A DNA stretch of 56,881 nt from Candidatus Segatella albertsiae (GTDB lineage Bacteria; Bacteroidota; Bacteroidia; Bacteroidales; Bacteroidaceae), in NCBI GenBank assembly GCA_002451555.1, contig DKCU01000154.1, positions 1 to 56,881 of the forward strand, read 5' to 3'. A model generated the notes under the pieces. The model was given only the letters and a program-made list of their open reading frames with translations, was not told the origin of the DNA and did no database searches. Made by a program: the position numbers and the translations under genes. Below, piece by piece: positions 32,503-42,397 of the stretch (position 1 is its first letter; each line of letters starts with the position of its first letter).

Positions 32503-33969
32503 ATGGCAAAAGACAAGATAGCATACGTTTGTAGCAACTGCGGTCAGGAGAGTGCCAAGTGGATTGGCAAATGTCCGAGTTGTGGTCAGTGGAATACTTT
32601 CAAGGAGATTCGTATCGCTGGTGATACGGGGACCCAGGCGGCTCGCAATGCGGGCATGACGATGAGACATGGTGGGGCTGCAACCATGTTTGGTGGTGTG
32701 CGCTCCTCGGATGGGGCTGCCAAACCGATGAAGCTGCGTGACATCTCGGCGCACGACGAGCCTCGCATCGACATGCACGATGCGGAGCTCAACCGTGTGC
32801 TGGGTGGCGGCATGGTGCAGGGGAGTATCACCTTGCTGGGTGGCGAACCTGGCATCGGCAAGAGTACCTTGACCCTTCAGACCATTCTCAATATTCCTGA
32901 GAAAAAGGTGCTTTATGTGAGCGGTGAGGAGAGTGCGCATCAGATTAAGTTGCGTGCCGACCGACTGGCTCAATCAATTGCCCATCAGAGCATGGTTTCT
33001 TCGGATGGGCTGGTTTCGCCGAACTTCGACCATATCTCCATCCTATGTGAGACTTCCCTTGAAAAGATATTCTCTCATATCCAGGAGGTGGCTCCCGACA
33101 TCGTGGTCATCGACTCCATACAGACGATTGCCACCGAGGATGTGGATAGTAGTCCGGGCAGTGTGTCGCAGGTCAGGGAAAGTGCGGCGGCGTTGCTTCG
33201 TTTCGCCAAGACCAGTGGCATTCCTGTCATCTTGATCGGGCACATCAACAAGGAGGGTACGCTTGCGGGTCCTAAGATTCTGGAACATATCGTCGATACC
33301 GTCATCCAGTTTGAGGGTGACCAACATTATATGTACCGTATCCTCCGCAGCATCAAGAACCGATTCGGAAGTACGTCGGAACTGGGTATCTATGAGATGC
33401 AACAGGGAGGCTTACGACAGGTGAGCAACCCTTCCGAGCTGTTGCTGACCGAAGACCATGATGGACTTTCGGGTGTTGCTATCAGTAGTGCTATCGAGGG
33501 CGTTCGTCCCTTCTTGGTGGAGACTCAGGCCTTGGTTTCCACCGCAGCATACGGAACGCCACAACGTTCAGCCACAGGTTTTGACCAGCGTCGCTTGAAC
33601 ATGCTCTTGGCGGTGCTGGAGAAGCGAGTGGGCTTCAAGTTGATGCAGAAGGATGTCTTCCTCAATATCGCAGGTGGATTGAGGGTCACCGACTTGGCGA
33701 TGGATCTCAGTGTGATTGCCGCCGTGCTCAGCAGTAATGTCGATACGGCGATAGAGGCTGGTTGGTGTATGTGTGGCGAGGTCGGTCTGAGTGGCGAGGT
33801 GCGTCCTGTGAGTCGCATCGAACAGCGTATCGCCGAGGCCGAGAAACTGGGTTTCCAGCACATCATTATTCCGAAATACAACTTCTCAGGCTTCGACCAC
33901 TCCAAGTACCAGATAGAGATTCATCCGGTGAGGAAGGTGGAGGAAGCGCTGAGATGTCTGTTTGGCTAA
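32503..33969 (+). CDS. radA: DNA repair protein RadA
   Basis: 488 residues from ATG 32503 (MAKDKIAYVCSNCG); the ATG at 32467 lies too near the promoter. N-terminal C4 zinc finger (CSNCG...CPSCG), RecA-like ATPase with Walker A GGEPGIGKST, the RadA-specific KNRFGS motif, and a C-terminal Lon-like domain (GEVGLSGEVRPVSRI). A hexameric helicase that extends recombination branches during homologous repair and transformation. Full length and intact. Confidence 0.97.
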   Translation: MAKDKIAYVCSNCGQESAKWIGKCPSCGQWNTFKEIRIAGDTGTQAARNAGMTMRHGGAATMFGGVRSSDGAAKPMKLRDISAHDEPRIDMHDAELNRVLGGGMVQGSITLLGGEPGIGKSTLTLQTILNIPEKKVLYVSGEESAHQIKLRADRLAQSIAHQSMVSSDGLVSPNFDHISILCETSLEKIFSHIQEVAPDIVVIDSIQTIATEDVDSSPGSVSQVRESAAALLRFAKTSGIPVILIGHINKEGTLAGPKILEHIVDTVIQFEGDQHYMYRILRSIKNRFGSTSELGIYEMQQGGLRQVSNPSELLLTEDHDGLSGVAISSAIEGVRPFLVETQALVSTAAYGTPQRSATGFDQRRLNMLLAVLEKRVGFKLMQKDVFLNIAGGLRVTDLAMDLSVIAAVLSSNVDTAIEAGWCMCGEVGLSGEVRPVSRIEQRIAEAEKLGFQHIIIPKYNFSGFDHSKYQIEIHPVRKVEEALRCLFG

Positions 33970-34004
33970 TCGCCTTAAATAGTATTTTTGTTTGACTAAT
34001 CGCC
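33960..34004 (+). repeat. Imperfect duplication across the radA stop codon
   Basis: GTTTGGCTAATCGCC at 33960 is repeated as GTTTGACTAATCGCC at 33990. The first copy includes the last codons and the TAA stop of radA. Confidence 0.75.
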
Positions 34005-34042
34005 TATTGGGGTAAGAAGCTAATTCTTTTTACCCCAATAGG
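34003..34042. terminator. Inverted repeat between radA and the GH43 gene
   Basis: CCTATTGGGGTAA (34003-34015) pairs perfectly with TTACCCCAATAGG (34030-34042). The stem spans the last codons of the converging GH43 gene, so it could end transcripts from either side. Confidence 0.65.
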
Positions 34043-35672
34043 TCTTTCTGTTTCTGACACTGTTGTAGTTGCTGAGACCAGAATATACAATGGTGTATTT
34101 GCGAGGATTGGCTTCCCAATCGCATTCTCTTTGTAGATACATAGGTATTCCGTCTATATAGAGGATTCCATTGGCTTTGTCGTAGCTCCATCTGCCACCC
34201 ACATGGAATCCTGCGGTAATCTTGTGACCGCTACCCAATGTCATACTTTCCGAAACGCATTGTTGCCCGAAGTTGTATTCCATGGTTATGTTTTCCCATG
34301 TACCTTTCAATTCGCTTTCGAGGATTGTGAGTTGTGGAACGTTGCCGTATCTTTCAGGCATTACCACAGGCCATCCGTCTTGGGTCCAGCGGATGGAACG
34401 TATCTGACCCATCATGAGTGCGTTGCTGTATGGGTTGCCGTTCGTGCCAGCAGGGAGACGACCTTGTGAGGAGTAATACCAGTTGCCATTCCCATCGTCG
34501 AATACAGCGCAGTGAGAGATGCCGACCCATCCAGGGCTGTTGTTGAATTTGTAGGGATGGGTCAGGATAGGGTAGGCCTCTCCGCCCTTGTTGGTACAAT
34601 CTCTACCATCTTTCCCATAGTAAGGACCTTCTATGTTTTTGGCTCTTAACACACGAGTGTTGTAAGCTACCGATAGTTCGTCATAAGCTAAGAAGAGATA
34701 GTAATAGCCATCGTGGTAAACTATCTCTGGAGCCTCGGAGGCTTGCCAACGGCTGTTTACATTACGGGTGTAGATTCGTTTGCCATAATTGCTGATGTCT
34801 CCCCATGGGTCTCCTAGTCCATAGTATGGCATGCCTGTATCTGGGTTAAGGCGCATGGCGACAATGCCTGAATGCCAGGAACCATAAACAAGGTAGTGCT
34901 TTCCATCTGGACAGATGATATAGGATGGGTCGATGGCGTTGTATTTGAAGTAAGCGTTCCAGTCGCCCAGCCCATTGCGATACCAGTTAAAGCCTTTGTC
35001 GGTGGATGAGCATGTTACCATGCCTTTATCTACCCATTTGTTGCTGGCTGGGTCGGATGTCTCCATGAGTCCGATGAAGGCTCTTTCAGACCAAGTGTTG
35101 TCAAAGTTGCTTGTGTCAGCATATTTGCCATTGCCGATATAGTTATCTACCACGATGCAATAGTACATTCTATAAAGACCATTTCTTACTTTTCTGGCGC
35201 ATGGTGCCCAGAATCCATAACGGAATTTCTTGATGGGGGCGAGTCCTTCCTTGGCTCTATATTCGTTTATCTTTTGGGAAACCCAAGCTGGTTGTCTTCT
35301 CATGGTGGAACCTACCCATGTCCAGTTGACCAAGTCCTTGCTCTTGCGGCAGAAGAAGTGACCATGGGTGTCCATCGAGTTGCCGTAGGAAGCATCGGTC
35401 TGATACATATAATAATAGCCGTCGTCAGCTTTCATGACGGTTGGGTCATGTACGTTGGCTAAGTTCCAGATGCCTCGTTGGTCCCAACTGGCTATGGAGG
35501 CATAGTCGTCCGGGTAGGTCGGCGCTTGGTAGGTGCTCAACCTTGGAGTTGTCATAGCTGATGTTGTTGGTTCCAAGTCGGAACCTCCAACCAGTTGTTC
35601 GATACTTTCTGAACAGCTTGATGCAAGGAGTAGCATCGCGAATGCTGTCAATGAATTGTAAATTCTTTTCAT
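34020..35672 (-). CDS. GH43-family glycoside hydrolase, lipoprotein
   Basis: 550 residues. A lipoprotein signal with lipobox LASSC (C20) indicates anchoring in the membrane, probably the cell surface in this phylum. The five-bladed propeller of GH43 begins with NVHDPTVMKADDGYYYMYQTDAS (D76 as probable catalytic base), then FRYGFWAPCARK, IDPSYIICPDGKHYLVYGSWHSG with the pKa-modulating Asp, and SEAPEIVYHDGYYYLF with the probable acid Glu. A small C-terminal beta domain follows. This resembles arabinan-degrading members of GH43. Substrate inferred by resemblance only. No SusC/SusD pair is visible nearby. Confidence 0.88.
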   Translation of the reverse strand: MKRIYNSLTAFAMLLLASSCSESIEQLVGGSDLEPTTSAMTTPRLSTYQAPTYPDDYASIASWDQRGIWNLANVHDPTVMKADDGYYYMYQTDASYGNSMDTHGHFFCRKSKDLVNWTWVGSTMRRQPAWVSQKINEYRAKEGLAPIKKFRYGFWAPCARKVRNGLYRMYYCIVVDNYIGNGKYADTSNFDNTWSERAFIGLMETSDPASNKWVDKGMVTCSSTDKGFNWYRNGLGDWNAYFKYNAIDPSYIICPDGKHYLVYGSWHSGIVAMRLNPDTGMPYYGLGDPWGDISNYGKRIYTRNVNSRWQASEAPEIVYHDGYYYLFLAYDELSVAYNTRVLRAKNIEGPYYGKDGRDCTNKGGEAYPILTHPYKFNNSPGWVGISHCAVFDDGNGNWYYSSQGRLPAGTNGNPYSNALMMGQIRSIRWTQDGWPVVMPERYGNVPQLTILESELKGTWENITMEYNFGQQCVSESMTLGSGHKITAGFHVGGRWSYDKANGILYIDGIPMYLQRECDWEANPRKYTIVYSGLSNYNSVRNRKTYWGKKN

Positions 35673-36063
35673 TGCTTTTAATTTTTAGGTTTAAATTGTT
35701 GTTGTATATAGAACTGTTTTTCGTGTTGGCAAAACTACAATAAAAAAGCTCTTCCCTGTTGGATTTTCCTGTTGAATTTGGTGGAGAAATGCTTTTTGAG
35801 GCAGAAAAGTTGAGTTTGAGAGTAAAAATATGGTATAGTAAATGCGTATTATCCACTATATTATTTCGATTTTACACTATTTCTATTCTATGAATGTGTA
35901 ATTTTGCATTGTACAAAAACAATATGGATGAATTATCATTTCTTGTGATATTTTATATAATATAGGTAAAGAAATGTGGCATCTTAAATAGTAAAGGTGA
36001 TGAAATCATTAGAAATAGATATAAACTTAAAACAACAATTTGTAAGTAAAAATTACAAGTAAA
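35673..36063. other. Divergent intergenic region (391 bp)
   Basis: A+T-rich spacer between the GH43 gene (leftward) and the large secreted protein (rightward). TAGTTTTG on the minus strand (35730-35737) and TAATTTTG on the plus strand (35899-35906) are the best -7 candidates; neither has a convincing partner. No ORF, RNA or hairpin of note. Confidence 0.5.
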
Positions 36064-39000
36064 ATGAATGTAAAGATGAAAAAGGTGATTGACTTTTGGC
36101 TGCTTCTCCTGATGGTGTTCTGGGGGAGCCATGCTTGGGCGAGCAAGACCGTGACCATCGCTGCCACGTCACCGTCAAGCGAAATCAACCTGACAAAGTT
36201 TAATGTGTCAAAGGGAACTTCCCAGAAGGTTGGTTTTGGGGACATCTCTTTGACGATTACAGCTGCGTCTGGGGATAATGCCAGTTGGAATACGGCGCAA
36301 GCTGGTTTCAACCATGGGCAGACCATAGCCTTGGCTCCAGGTGCAGGTATCGTCGTTTCTGGCTTGTCCTCTGAAATCAAAATTACCAAAATCGCTTTTT
36401 CTTTTGAGAAAGGGGCAGATAAAAGTAATAAGGGCTATTTTGCGGAAAGTTCTGCGACGGGCGGCACTCTTGACCCAAGTTCCGCTACTGGTAATGTAGA
36501 TGCGCAGACATGGACGCTGCAAGCTGGTGCAAGTTCAGTCTCTTTCACCAATCCGACTGCTTCTAAAAATAAGGCGTATGTCACTTCCATCGAGGTGACT
36601 TACGAGACAGATGGCTTGGACAATCATACCGTTCAATCCTATCCTTATACTTGGAATTTTCAGGATGAATCTCAGAACTCTAACTGGCAGAGTTCTGTCT
36701 CAGGAAATCAATTCGTTGAGACAGTTTGGACCCATAATACTAATGATGCCAATGAATATCGTAACAATGCCAATGGGGAACCGACTGTTTCAACTGGCTA
36801 CGATGTCGATTTGATTCGTGGCTTGCGTTTTACGGGACATGTCTGTGCCGACTACAAGAATAAGCTTGTTGCGATTCCAAAGAATGCCACTATTACTATA
36901 CCTTCCTTGTTGAGAGGGCAGAAGATAAGAATCGTACATACAGGTGTGAACTTCCTTCCTACTACCAACTTGGAAATAGAGCAAGAAAGAAGTGGGAATG
37001 TGGAACTCTTTTCAGTCAAGAACGATGGCGATGCCGTCGTAACGGTTGACCCTCAACAAGATGCTTACGATACTTGGGGCGTATGGATCAGTAGCATCTC
37101 TGTGCTTGATGCAGCGCCCGTATTGACCATGACTTCTCCTGCTAACAAGGCTAAGGAGGTGGATCCTAATACGCTTTCCTCTATTACAGTCGCTTCCGAC
37201 AAGGCTTTGTGGGCGTATGATGCCAATGGGGTAAAAGCTTCGGAATCGAAGACCGTAACTGCAACTTTGACTTCTGGAGACGAGGATAACGACATGACCC
37301 TCTCCGCTACTTTTACTGCGGGTGCAGAGGGTGTTAAAGTGCTGACTTTCAACTTGCCAGCTGGCAAAAAGTTGGAGTCATCTACCACCTATACCTTGAA
37401 CATCCCTGCCAATACGGTGATGGAGACTTCAGGTACAGGCAATGAAAATGTGACCTTTACATTCAAGACAAAAGGTTTGACTTATCTGGGGGCATACAAT
37501 GGTGATACAAAAATAGAACAAGAACCGTATAGCGTATCCAATTTGGCAGACAATCGTGTCGTGTTCAGATTTGAAGAAAGTTTGAAGAAGACTGATGCCT
37601 TCAAGGTCATTGTCTCAGATGGTTCTACCGTTACTACCTATGGTAAAGACAACGCCAATTGCGGTTTTGTCAATGGCAGCAAAGACACCTATCTCTATGT
37701 TCCTATCACCTTGAAGGCAGGCAAATATATCTCCATCAATATTGAAGCAGGTAGTTTGCAAGATGTAACCGAAGGCTCAACCTTGAAGAACAACCAGATT
37801 GTTTTACACTTGACGAGTTCGGTAGAGGGAACCAGTTTGAGTATGACAACTCCATACAACCATGATGAGGCTCCCGTTTCCACTCGTATCATTTTGAGTG
37901 CCACCCAATCCGCTAAGGACAAGGATGGCAATATAAAGGTGACTGGAGTCAACATTAAGTCTAACGTGCAGGCAAAGCTTGTCGGAAAGAGTGCCGATGG
38001 AACTCAAACGCACGATTGTGGAGTTGTGACCGGCATCGTGAATGGCAACAAATTGGTGTTCACCAATCCTGCTCCCGAGAAGGTGCTTCGTCCGAACTAT
38101 ACATATACGTTGACTTTGCAAGGTAACGGCGCGGAGTTGAATGACAATGCAGGAAGTTATTTCGAAGACAAAACGTTCGTTTTCACAACTGCTTCGATTA
38201 CAGGAAACGCCCCAGTGTTGAAGTCCACTTATCCTGAGGCAGAGTCAACGATTGCTGTGGCAGATGTTCAGCCTACTTCCGCCAAGGCCATCGAAGTGAC
38301 TTTCAATGAAGACATCCAACTGTTGGATGGTGCATTGGTCTTCTGTCGTCCAATGGGTGGTAGTGAGGCTAAGAGCATTTACTTCTACAACACATCCCTT
38401 CCGTCTGATAATAATTTGATTCATGTGGAGGGCAATAAGTTGTGGTTCAACTATGAAGGTCAGGATTTGTTTTATGGTATGCGCTATGAAGTTACCATTC
38501 CTGTCTATACCATCGTGGGAGAAGGTGGAATGCCTTTGACACAGGAAGTGAAGTTTTGCTTCAATACCCCTAAGAGTGCTGATGTCACAGATAGTCGTAG
38601 CCGAAAGGATGTTTATACTTGGGATTTCACCCATATTTCTGATGCAACCATGTCGCATATCAAGAATGCTGTAGCTGCCAAGAATACCTATTGGGGTGAA
38701 TTTTATAATGACGATAAAACTCAGTTGGAGGGATATGGAAGTGCTTTGGTATCCAACACCATCTTTTTCAATCAAGGACAGGAAATCAAGGCGGATGGAG
38801 AAATCTTGCCAGAGTTCAAGGGCCTTCTGATTAATTTGAAGAAAAGAAATAGCAATCGTTTCATCATTCGATTGGCACAAGGAGATAAGCCTTCTTATGT
38901 CTATCTGAAGGGTAACACCCATTATGTGACAGTTCCTTCTGTGCCTAAGGGGGCACGAATCTATGTGGAACGTGGAGGAGATAGCAAGGAAATCTTCAAT

Positions 39001-39879
39001 CTGAACAGTATTGGTGTCGATAGTCTCCAGACTTTTACCAACAAGGATCAACATGCCGTTTCCATCTATCAGGTCAAAACGGACAAGGATGTCACTTTCT
39101 GTGTGCAAGATCTCTTGCTCTATCGCATCGCCGTGGTTAAGGACTTCAAGACCATCGGAAATGCGGATAAGAATTTCAAATATGCCACTTACAGCCAGAC
39201 TTACCCTGTGGATTATTCCTTGAATGAGACCTTGGAGGGCACTGCGGTCACTGCTTATGGGGTATCTACCACCAACAAGGCCGATGCTACTTATGTCAAT
39301 TTCACGCCTGTCACGAATAATCGCACGGCGGCAGGAGAGGGAGTTGTCTTGACTTCTACCAAGACAGGTTCGGGAAATACAGAAAGTGCAGCGGAATATG
39401 TGTTGGGCGAGAGCCATCCTGTCTTTACGACGGAGGTCAACACGACGGCAGAAAAGATGACCGACAATGCCTTGGTAGGCACGGGCTCCGATGGCGTAAC
39501 TTATGGCAAAGCCAAGCAGGATGCTACAGCCCAAAATGCGCAGAACTATATTCTCACCAGCAAATACTTCCATCTGGACAAGAAGGAGAATCAGACGGGT
39601 GATGTGATTGATGGTACCAAGCAGTGCTTCTACAAGTGGGTAAAAGGTAATGTGGGCAAGAATCTTGCTTATCTCCAACTAGCTAATCCTACGGGAGCAA
39701 ATGCAGCCAAGACTATCATCTACTTGGATTGGTTCGGTCAGACCACTGGTATCCAGGGAAGTGGCATCGCCCCTATTCTGGATGCTGGCTCCATTTATAC
39801 CTTGGACGGCATCAAGGTTTCACAACCGCTCCGTAAGGGTATCTATATCAAGAACGGTAAGAAATTCGTGGTCAAGTAG
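36064..39879 (+). CDS. Large secreted multidomain protein with Ig-like (Big_5-type) repeats and C-terminal sorting-like tail
   Basis: 1271 residues with a signal peptide (residues 1 to about 26, ending AWA). The first 160 residues are beta-rich. Two or more Big_5-like modules follow: TMTSPANKAKEVDPNTLSS, and near residue 740 the module AKAIEVTFNEDIQLLDG. The last 40 residues (IYTLDGIKVSQPLRKGIYI then KNGKKFVVK) have the G-IYxxNGKKxxxK form seen in type IX secretion cargo or related cell-surface proteins. No enzyme motif seen. Probably surface-exposed or secreted; adhesin-like or glycan-binding roles are possible. A small Y-x-x-P protein follows at 39959. Confidence 0.7.
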   Translation: MNVKMKKVIDFWLLLLMVFWGSHAWASKTVTIAATSPSSEINLTKFNVSKGTSQKVGFGDISLTITAASGDNASWNTAQAGFNHGQTIALAPGAGIVVSGLSSEIKITKIAFSFEKGADKSNKGYFAESSATGGTLDPSSATGNVDAQTWTLQAGASSVSFTNPTASKNKAYVTSIEVTYETDGLDNHTVQSYPYTWNFQDESQNSNWQSSVSGNQFVETVWTHNTNDANEYRNNANGEPTVSTGYDVDLIRGLRFTGHVCADYKNKLVAIPKNATITIPSLLRGQKIRIVHTGVNFLPTTNLEIEQERSGNVELFSVKNDGDAVVTVDPQQDAYDTWGVWISSISVLDAAPVLTMTSPANKAKEVDPNTLSSITVASDKALWAYDANGVKASESKTVTATLTSGDEDNDMTLSATFTAGAEGVKVLTFNLPAGKKLESSTTYTLNIPANTVMETSGTGNENVTFTFKTKGLTYLGAYNGDTKIEQEPYSVSNLADNRVVFRFEESLKKTDAFKVIVSDGSTVTTYGKDNANCGFVNGSKDTYLYVPITLKAGKYISINIEAGSLQDVTEGSTLKNNQIVLHLTSSVEGTSLSMTTPYNHDEAPVSTRIILSATQSAKDKDGNIKVTGVNIKSNVQAKLVGKSADGTQTHDCGVVTGIVNGNKLVFTNPAPEKVLRPNYTYTLTLQGNGAELNDNAGSYFEDKTFVFTTASITGNAPVLKSTYPEAESTIAVADVQPTSAKAIEVTFNEDIQLLDGALVFCRPMGGSEAKSIYFYNTSLPSDNNLIHVEGNKLWFNYEGQDLFYGMRYEVTIPVYTIVGEGGMPLTQEVKFCFNTPKSADVTDSRSRKDVYTWDFTHISDATMSHIKNAVAAKNTYWGEFYNDDKTQLEGYGSALVSNTIFFNQGQEIKADGEILPEFKGLLINLKKRNSNRFIIRLAQGDKPSYVYLKGNTHYVTVPSVPKGARIYVERGGDSKEIFNLNSIGVDSLQTFTNKDQHAVSIYQVKTDKDVTFCVQDLLLYRIAVVKDFKTIGNADKNFKYATYSQTYPVDYSLNETLEGTAVTAYGVSTTNKADATYVNFTPVTNNRTAAGEGVVLTSTKTGSGNTESAAEYVLGESHPVFTTEVNTTAEKMTDNALVGTGSDGVTYGKAKQDATAQNAQNYILTSKYFHLDKKENQTGDVIDGTKQCFYKWVKGNVGKNLAYLQLANPTGANAAKTIIYLDWFGQTTGIQGSGIAPILDAGSIYTLDGIKVSQPLRKGIYIKNGKKFVVK

Positions 39880-39885
39880 TTATAT

Positions 39886-39940
39886 GAAAAAGAGTAAGCT
39901 CTTTTGAATGATTAATGAAAGAGTAAGCTCTATTTAATGA
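39886..39940 (+). repeat. Tandem duplication with AAGAG-TAAG-CTCTT core
   Basis: AAAGAGTAAGCTCTTTTGAA and, 29 nt later, AAAGAGTAAGCTCTATTTAA follow the stop codon. Each copy holds a small hairpin core (AAGAG/CTCTT). Confidence 0.7.
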
Positions 39941-39958
39941 TAAATAAACGCTAAGAAG

Positions 39959-40237
39959 ATGATGTATAATGAGATGAAAATATACCAATCGCTAGCAACA
40001 GATATGGCATTGGATAAGATGACGGCATCAAGAAGAAAATATGTAGCACCTTTGGCAGAGGTTGTAGAACTGCATTTGTCAGGTTCAGTCTTGGATGAAG
40101 GTGCTGGTGTGGGAGCTGCTTCCCTTGGTGCCGCTGGAAGTGATGCCATGTCCAAGAAGAATAATTTCTTATTCTTCGATGACGAGGAGGAAAATACCGG
40201 TGACATGATGACGCAGCACCAAGGTGTTTGGGAATGA
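39959..40237 (+). CDS. Small protein with K-Y-V-A-P motif next to the large secreted protein
   Basis: 92 residues, no signal peptide. The core is RRKYVAPLAEVVELHL, then a Gly/Ala-rich stretch (GAGVGAASLGAAG) and an acidic tail (FFDDEEENTG). It resembles many short Bacteroidales proteins starting with K-x-Y-x-x-P followed by a strand that ends in Glu. A distant cousin is at 51697, also beside a large secreted protein with the same kind of C terminus. Function unknown; a chaperone, sorting partner or modified-peptide role is speculative. A terminator follows at 40293. Confidence 0.6.
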   Translation: MMYNEMKIYQSLATDMALDKMTASRRKYVAPLAEVVELHLSGSVLDEGAGVGAASLGAAGSDAMSKKNNFLFFDDEEENTGDMMTQHQGVWE

Positions 40238-40242
40238 TGATA

Positions 40243-40292
40243 TTTCGATTATCTAATAAGGAAGAGGATATTTCGAGACTTTAATGAGAAAG
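40243..40292 (+). repeat. Imperfect duplication after the small-protein stop
   Basis: ATATTTCGATTATCTAATAA and ATATTTCGAGACTTTAATGA, 28 nt apart, each followed by GGAAGAGG or GAAAGAGG. Confidence 0.7.
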
Positions 40293-40324
40293 AGGAGCTG
40301 TCTTGCCAGTGCAAGATGGCTCCT
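40293..40324 (+). terminator. Terminator after the small Y-x-x-P protein gene
   Basis: AGGAGCTGTCTTGC (40293-40306) pairs with GCAAGATGGCTCCT (40311-40324) with two wobbles and a 4-nt loop, then TTTT. Confidence 0.8.
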
Positions 40325-40392
40325 TTTCGCATTTTTGGAGAGCGGTTCTATTGTGTATAAGCAAGAAGTTTTGTTAATTTAATGTGAGATAT

Positions 40393-40423
40393 TTTGTAAA
40401 TTATCAAAAACTCAGTACCTTTG
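40393..40423 (+). promoter_or_regulatory. Promoter of queC
   Basis: TTTG at 40393-40396, 19-nt spacer, TACCTTTG at 40416-40423. The leader (about 70 nt) holds an imperfect CGTAGTACC/GGTAGTACG stem; no preQ1 riboswitch is evident. Confidence 0.65.
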
Positions 40424-40502
40424 CAAGTCGATAATATTAAAGTAGGTTAAGTCGTAGTACCCATTGGTAGTGGTAGTACGTTATTATTGTAAAAACATAG
40501 AA

Positions 40503-41156
40503 ATGAAAGATTCTGTAATTATTGTGAGCGGCGGCATGGATAGCATCACGCTGCTCTATGACAAGAAGGACGAGATTGCTCTCGGTATCAGTTTCAATTA
40601 TGGTTCTAATCATAATGAGCGTGAGATTCCTTTCGCCAAGATGCACTGTGAGCGTCTTGGCATCAAGCATATCACCATCGACTTGGGTTTTATGCACGAG
40701 TACTTCAAGAGCAGTCTCTTGGAGGGTGCTGATGCCATCCCTGAGGGACACTATGCGGCTGACAATATGAAATCGACCGTCGTACCTTTCCGCAATGGTA
40801 TCATGCTCAGCATTGCCATCGGTATCGCAGAGAGCAATGGCTTGAAGAAGGTGTTGATCGCCAATCATGGTGGCGACCATACCATCTATCCTGACTGTCG
40901 CCCTGAATTTATCGATGCCATCGACAAGGCTGCACAGGCTGGCACCTTCGTCGATGTACAGGTGTGTGCCCCTTATACGAATATCACCAAGGCGGACATC
41001 GCTCGCATTGGCAAGCGTCTCGGCATTGACTATTCCGAGACTTGGAGCTGCTACAAGGGTGGAGAGAAACATTGCGGTAAGTGTGGAACTTGCGTGGAGC
41101 GCAAGGAGGCTCTCGCCGAGGCAGGAATCGAGGATACCACCGAGTATGAGGAGTAA
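40503..41156 (+). CDS. queC: 7-cyano-7-deazaguanine synthase QueC
   Basis: 217 residues from ATG 40503 (MKDSVIIVSGGMDS); a longer frame from 40464 is not needed. The PP-loop SGGMDS, the VPFRNGIMLSIAIGIAE segment, GGDHTIYPDCRPEF and the zinc site (SCYKGGEKHCGKCGTCVERKEA) are the QueC signature. It converts 7-carboxy-7-deazaguanine to preQ0 with ATP and ammonia in queuosine synthesis. Here it stands alone with no queD, queE or queF alongside. Confidence 0.93.
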   Translation: MKDSVIIVSGGMDSITLLYDKKDEIALGISFNYGSNHNEREIPFAKMHCERLGIKHITIDLGFMHEYFKSSLLEGADAIPEGHYAADNMKSTVVPFRNGIMLSIAIGIAESNGLKKVLIANHGGDHTIYPDCRPEFIDAIDKAAQAGTFVDVQVCAPYTNITKADIARIGKRLGIDYSETWSCYKGGEKHCGKCGTCVERKEALAEAGIEDTTEYEE

Positions 41157-41187
41157 AGAATGAAAATTATAATTTAAAAATAAGAAA

Positions 41188-42333
41188 ATGAAAAAAAGTT
41201 TGTTATTAAGTGCTGCTCTTTTGCTTTCTGCATCTGCAGCCATGGCACAGAGTGGTACTTTCCAGGTGAAGGCCAATCTCAAGAATTTTGGTGACACTGT
41301 GATTGTCTATAAGGGCAGAGGCGTTAAGATGGATACCGTCTTGGTCAAGAAGGACAAGTTTGTTTATTCTACCAACCTCGACAAGCCTAAAGACTTGGTT
41401 TTTGCTACGCCTGGTGCTTTCCGTGGTACGGATCGCACAATGTGCCAAATCGTAGCGGTTCCTGGTGAGAAGGCTGAGTTGGTGGGCGATTTGAAGTCTC
41501 GTTTCGATATCACGGGTAGTGCTTTCTATAAGCAGTATCATGTGCTCGACCTCATGAAGGAGAACAGTGGCAAGAAGATGACTGCTTTGAGCGATTCTCT
41601 CAATACATTGATGAAGAATGGTGCTAAGCAGGAGGATGTCTATAAGATTTACCAAGAGAAGATGCCTGCTTTGGTCAAGGAGCAGAAGGAGCAGTTCTTG
41701 GCTTATATCAAGGATCACGCCAATGAGGAGGCTACTGCTACTCTCGTACCTGAGTTCCAGGAGTTGGAGGATATGCAGAAGGCTGCCGATATGCTTTCAG
41801 ATGCTGTGAAGAACGGTCGTATGAAGAGTTATTATCAGAATACTATCGACCAGTTGAAGGCTCAGAAGAAGGCTGAGGAGGAAGCTGCCAAGAAACAAGC
41901 TGCTGGTGTTGAGGCTCCTGACTTCACTTTGAAGGACATCGATGGCAATGACTTTACGCTCTCAAGCTTGCGTGGCAAGTATGTCATCTTGGACTTCTGG
42001 GGCTCTTGGTGCGGTTGGTGTATCAAGGGTATGCCTCAGATGAAGGAATACTACAAGAAGTATGCAGGCAAGTTTGAGATTGTAGGTGTCGATTGCAATG
42101 ATACCGAGCAGAAGTGGAAGGATGCTGTCAAGAAGCATGAGTTGCCTTGGAAGCATGTCTATAATCCACGTGCCAACAGTCAGGAAGAAATGGCCAATAA
42201 TGTTTTGGGTAAGTATGGCGTGCAAGGTTTCCCTACCAAGATTGTCATCTCTCCAGAGGGTAAGATCGTAAAGACAATCGTCGGTGAGGATCCTGCTTTC
42301 TATACTTTGCTCGATGAGTTGTTTAGCAAGTAA
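41188..42333 (+). CDS. TlpA/ResA-like thiol-disulfide oxidoreductase with DUF4369-like N domain
   Basis: 381 residues with a signal peptide (ending AMA). Residues 25-125 look like a DUF4369 beta domain, 130-235 a helical linker with Lys/Glu-rich coil, and 240-380 a thioredoxin domain: FTLKDIDGNDFTLSSLRGKYV, FWGSWCGWCIKGMPQMK with the CGWC active site, and VQGFPTKIVISPEGKI with the cis-proline. Periplasmic reductant, common in Bacteroidales. It starts 31 nt after queC and is closed by a terminator. Confidence 0.93.
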   Translation: MKKSLLLSAALLLSASAAMAQSGTFQVKANLKNFGDTVIVYKGRGVKMDTVLVKKDKFVYSTNLDKPKDLVFATPGAFRGTDRTMCQIVAVPGEKAELVGDLKSRFDITGSAFYKQYHVLDLMKENSGKKMTALSDSLNTLMKNGAKQEDVYKIYQEKMPALVKEQKEQFLAYIKDHANEEATATLVPEFQELEDMQKAADMLSDAVKNGRMKSYYQNTIDQLKAQKKAEEEAAKKQAAGVEAPDFTLKDIDGNDFTLSSLRGKYVILDFWGSWCGWCIKGMPQMKEYYKKYAGKFEIVGVDCNDTEQKWKDAVKKHELPWKHVYNPRANSQEEMANNVLGKYGVQGFPTKIVISPEGKIVKTIVGEDPAFYTLLDELFSK

Positions 42334-42375
42334 AATCTCTCTCTAAATAGGTAAGGCGTACCTATTATATATGGA

Positions 42376-42397
42376 AGCGGTGCTATTGTGCACCGCT
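42376..42397 (+). terminator. Terminator after the thioredoxin-family gene
   Basis: AGCGGTGC (42376-42383) and GCACCGCT (42390-42397), followed by TTTTTTTG. Confidence 0.88.

Noticed and set aside
38245..39678. Long antisense open frame over the large secreted protein
   Set aside because: Shadow frame, no recognisable motif; the plus-strand protein has signal peptide and domains.
40424..40502. preQ1 riboswitch upstream of queC
   Set aside because: Only an imperfect short stem is visible; no recognisable aptamer pattern.
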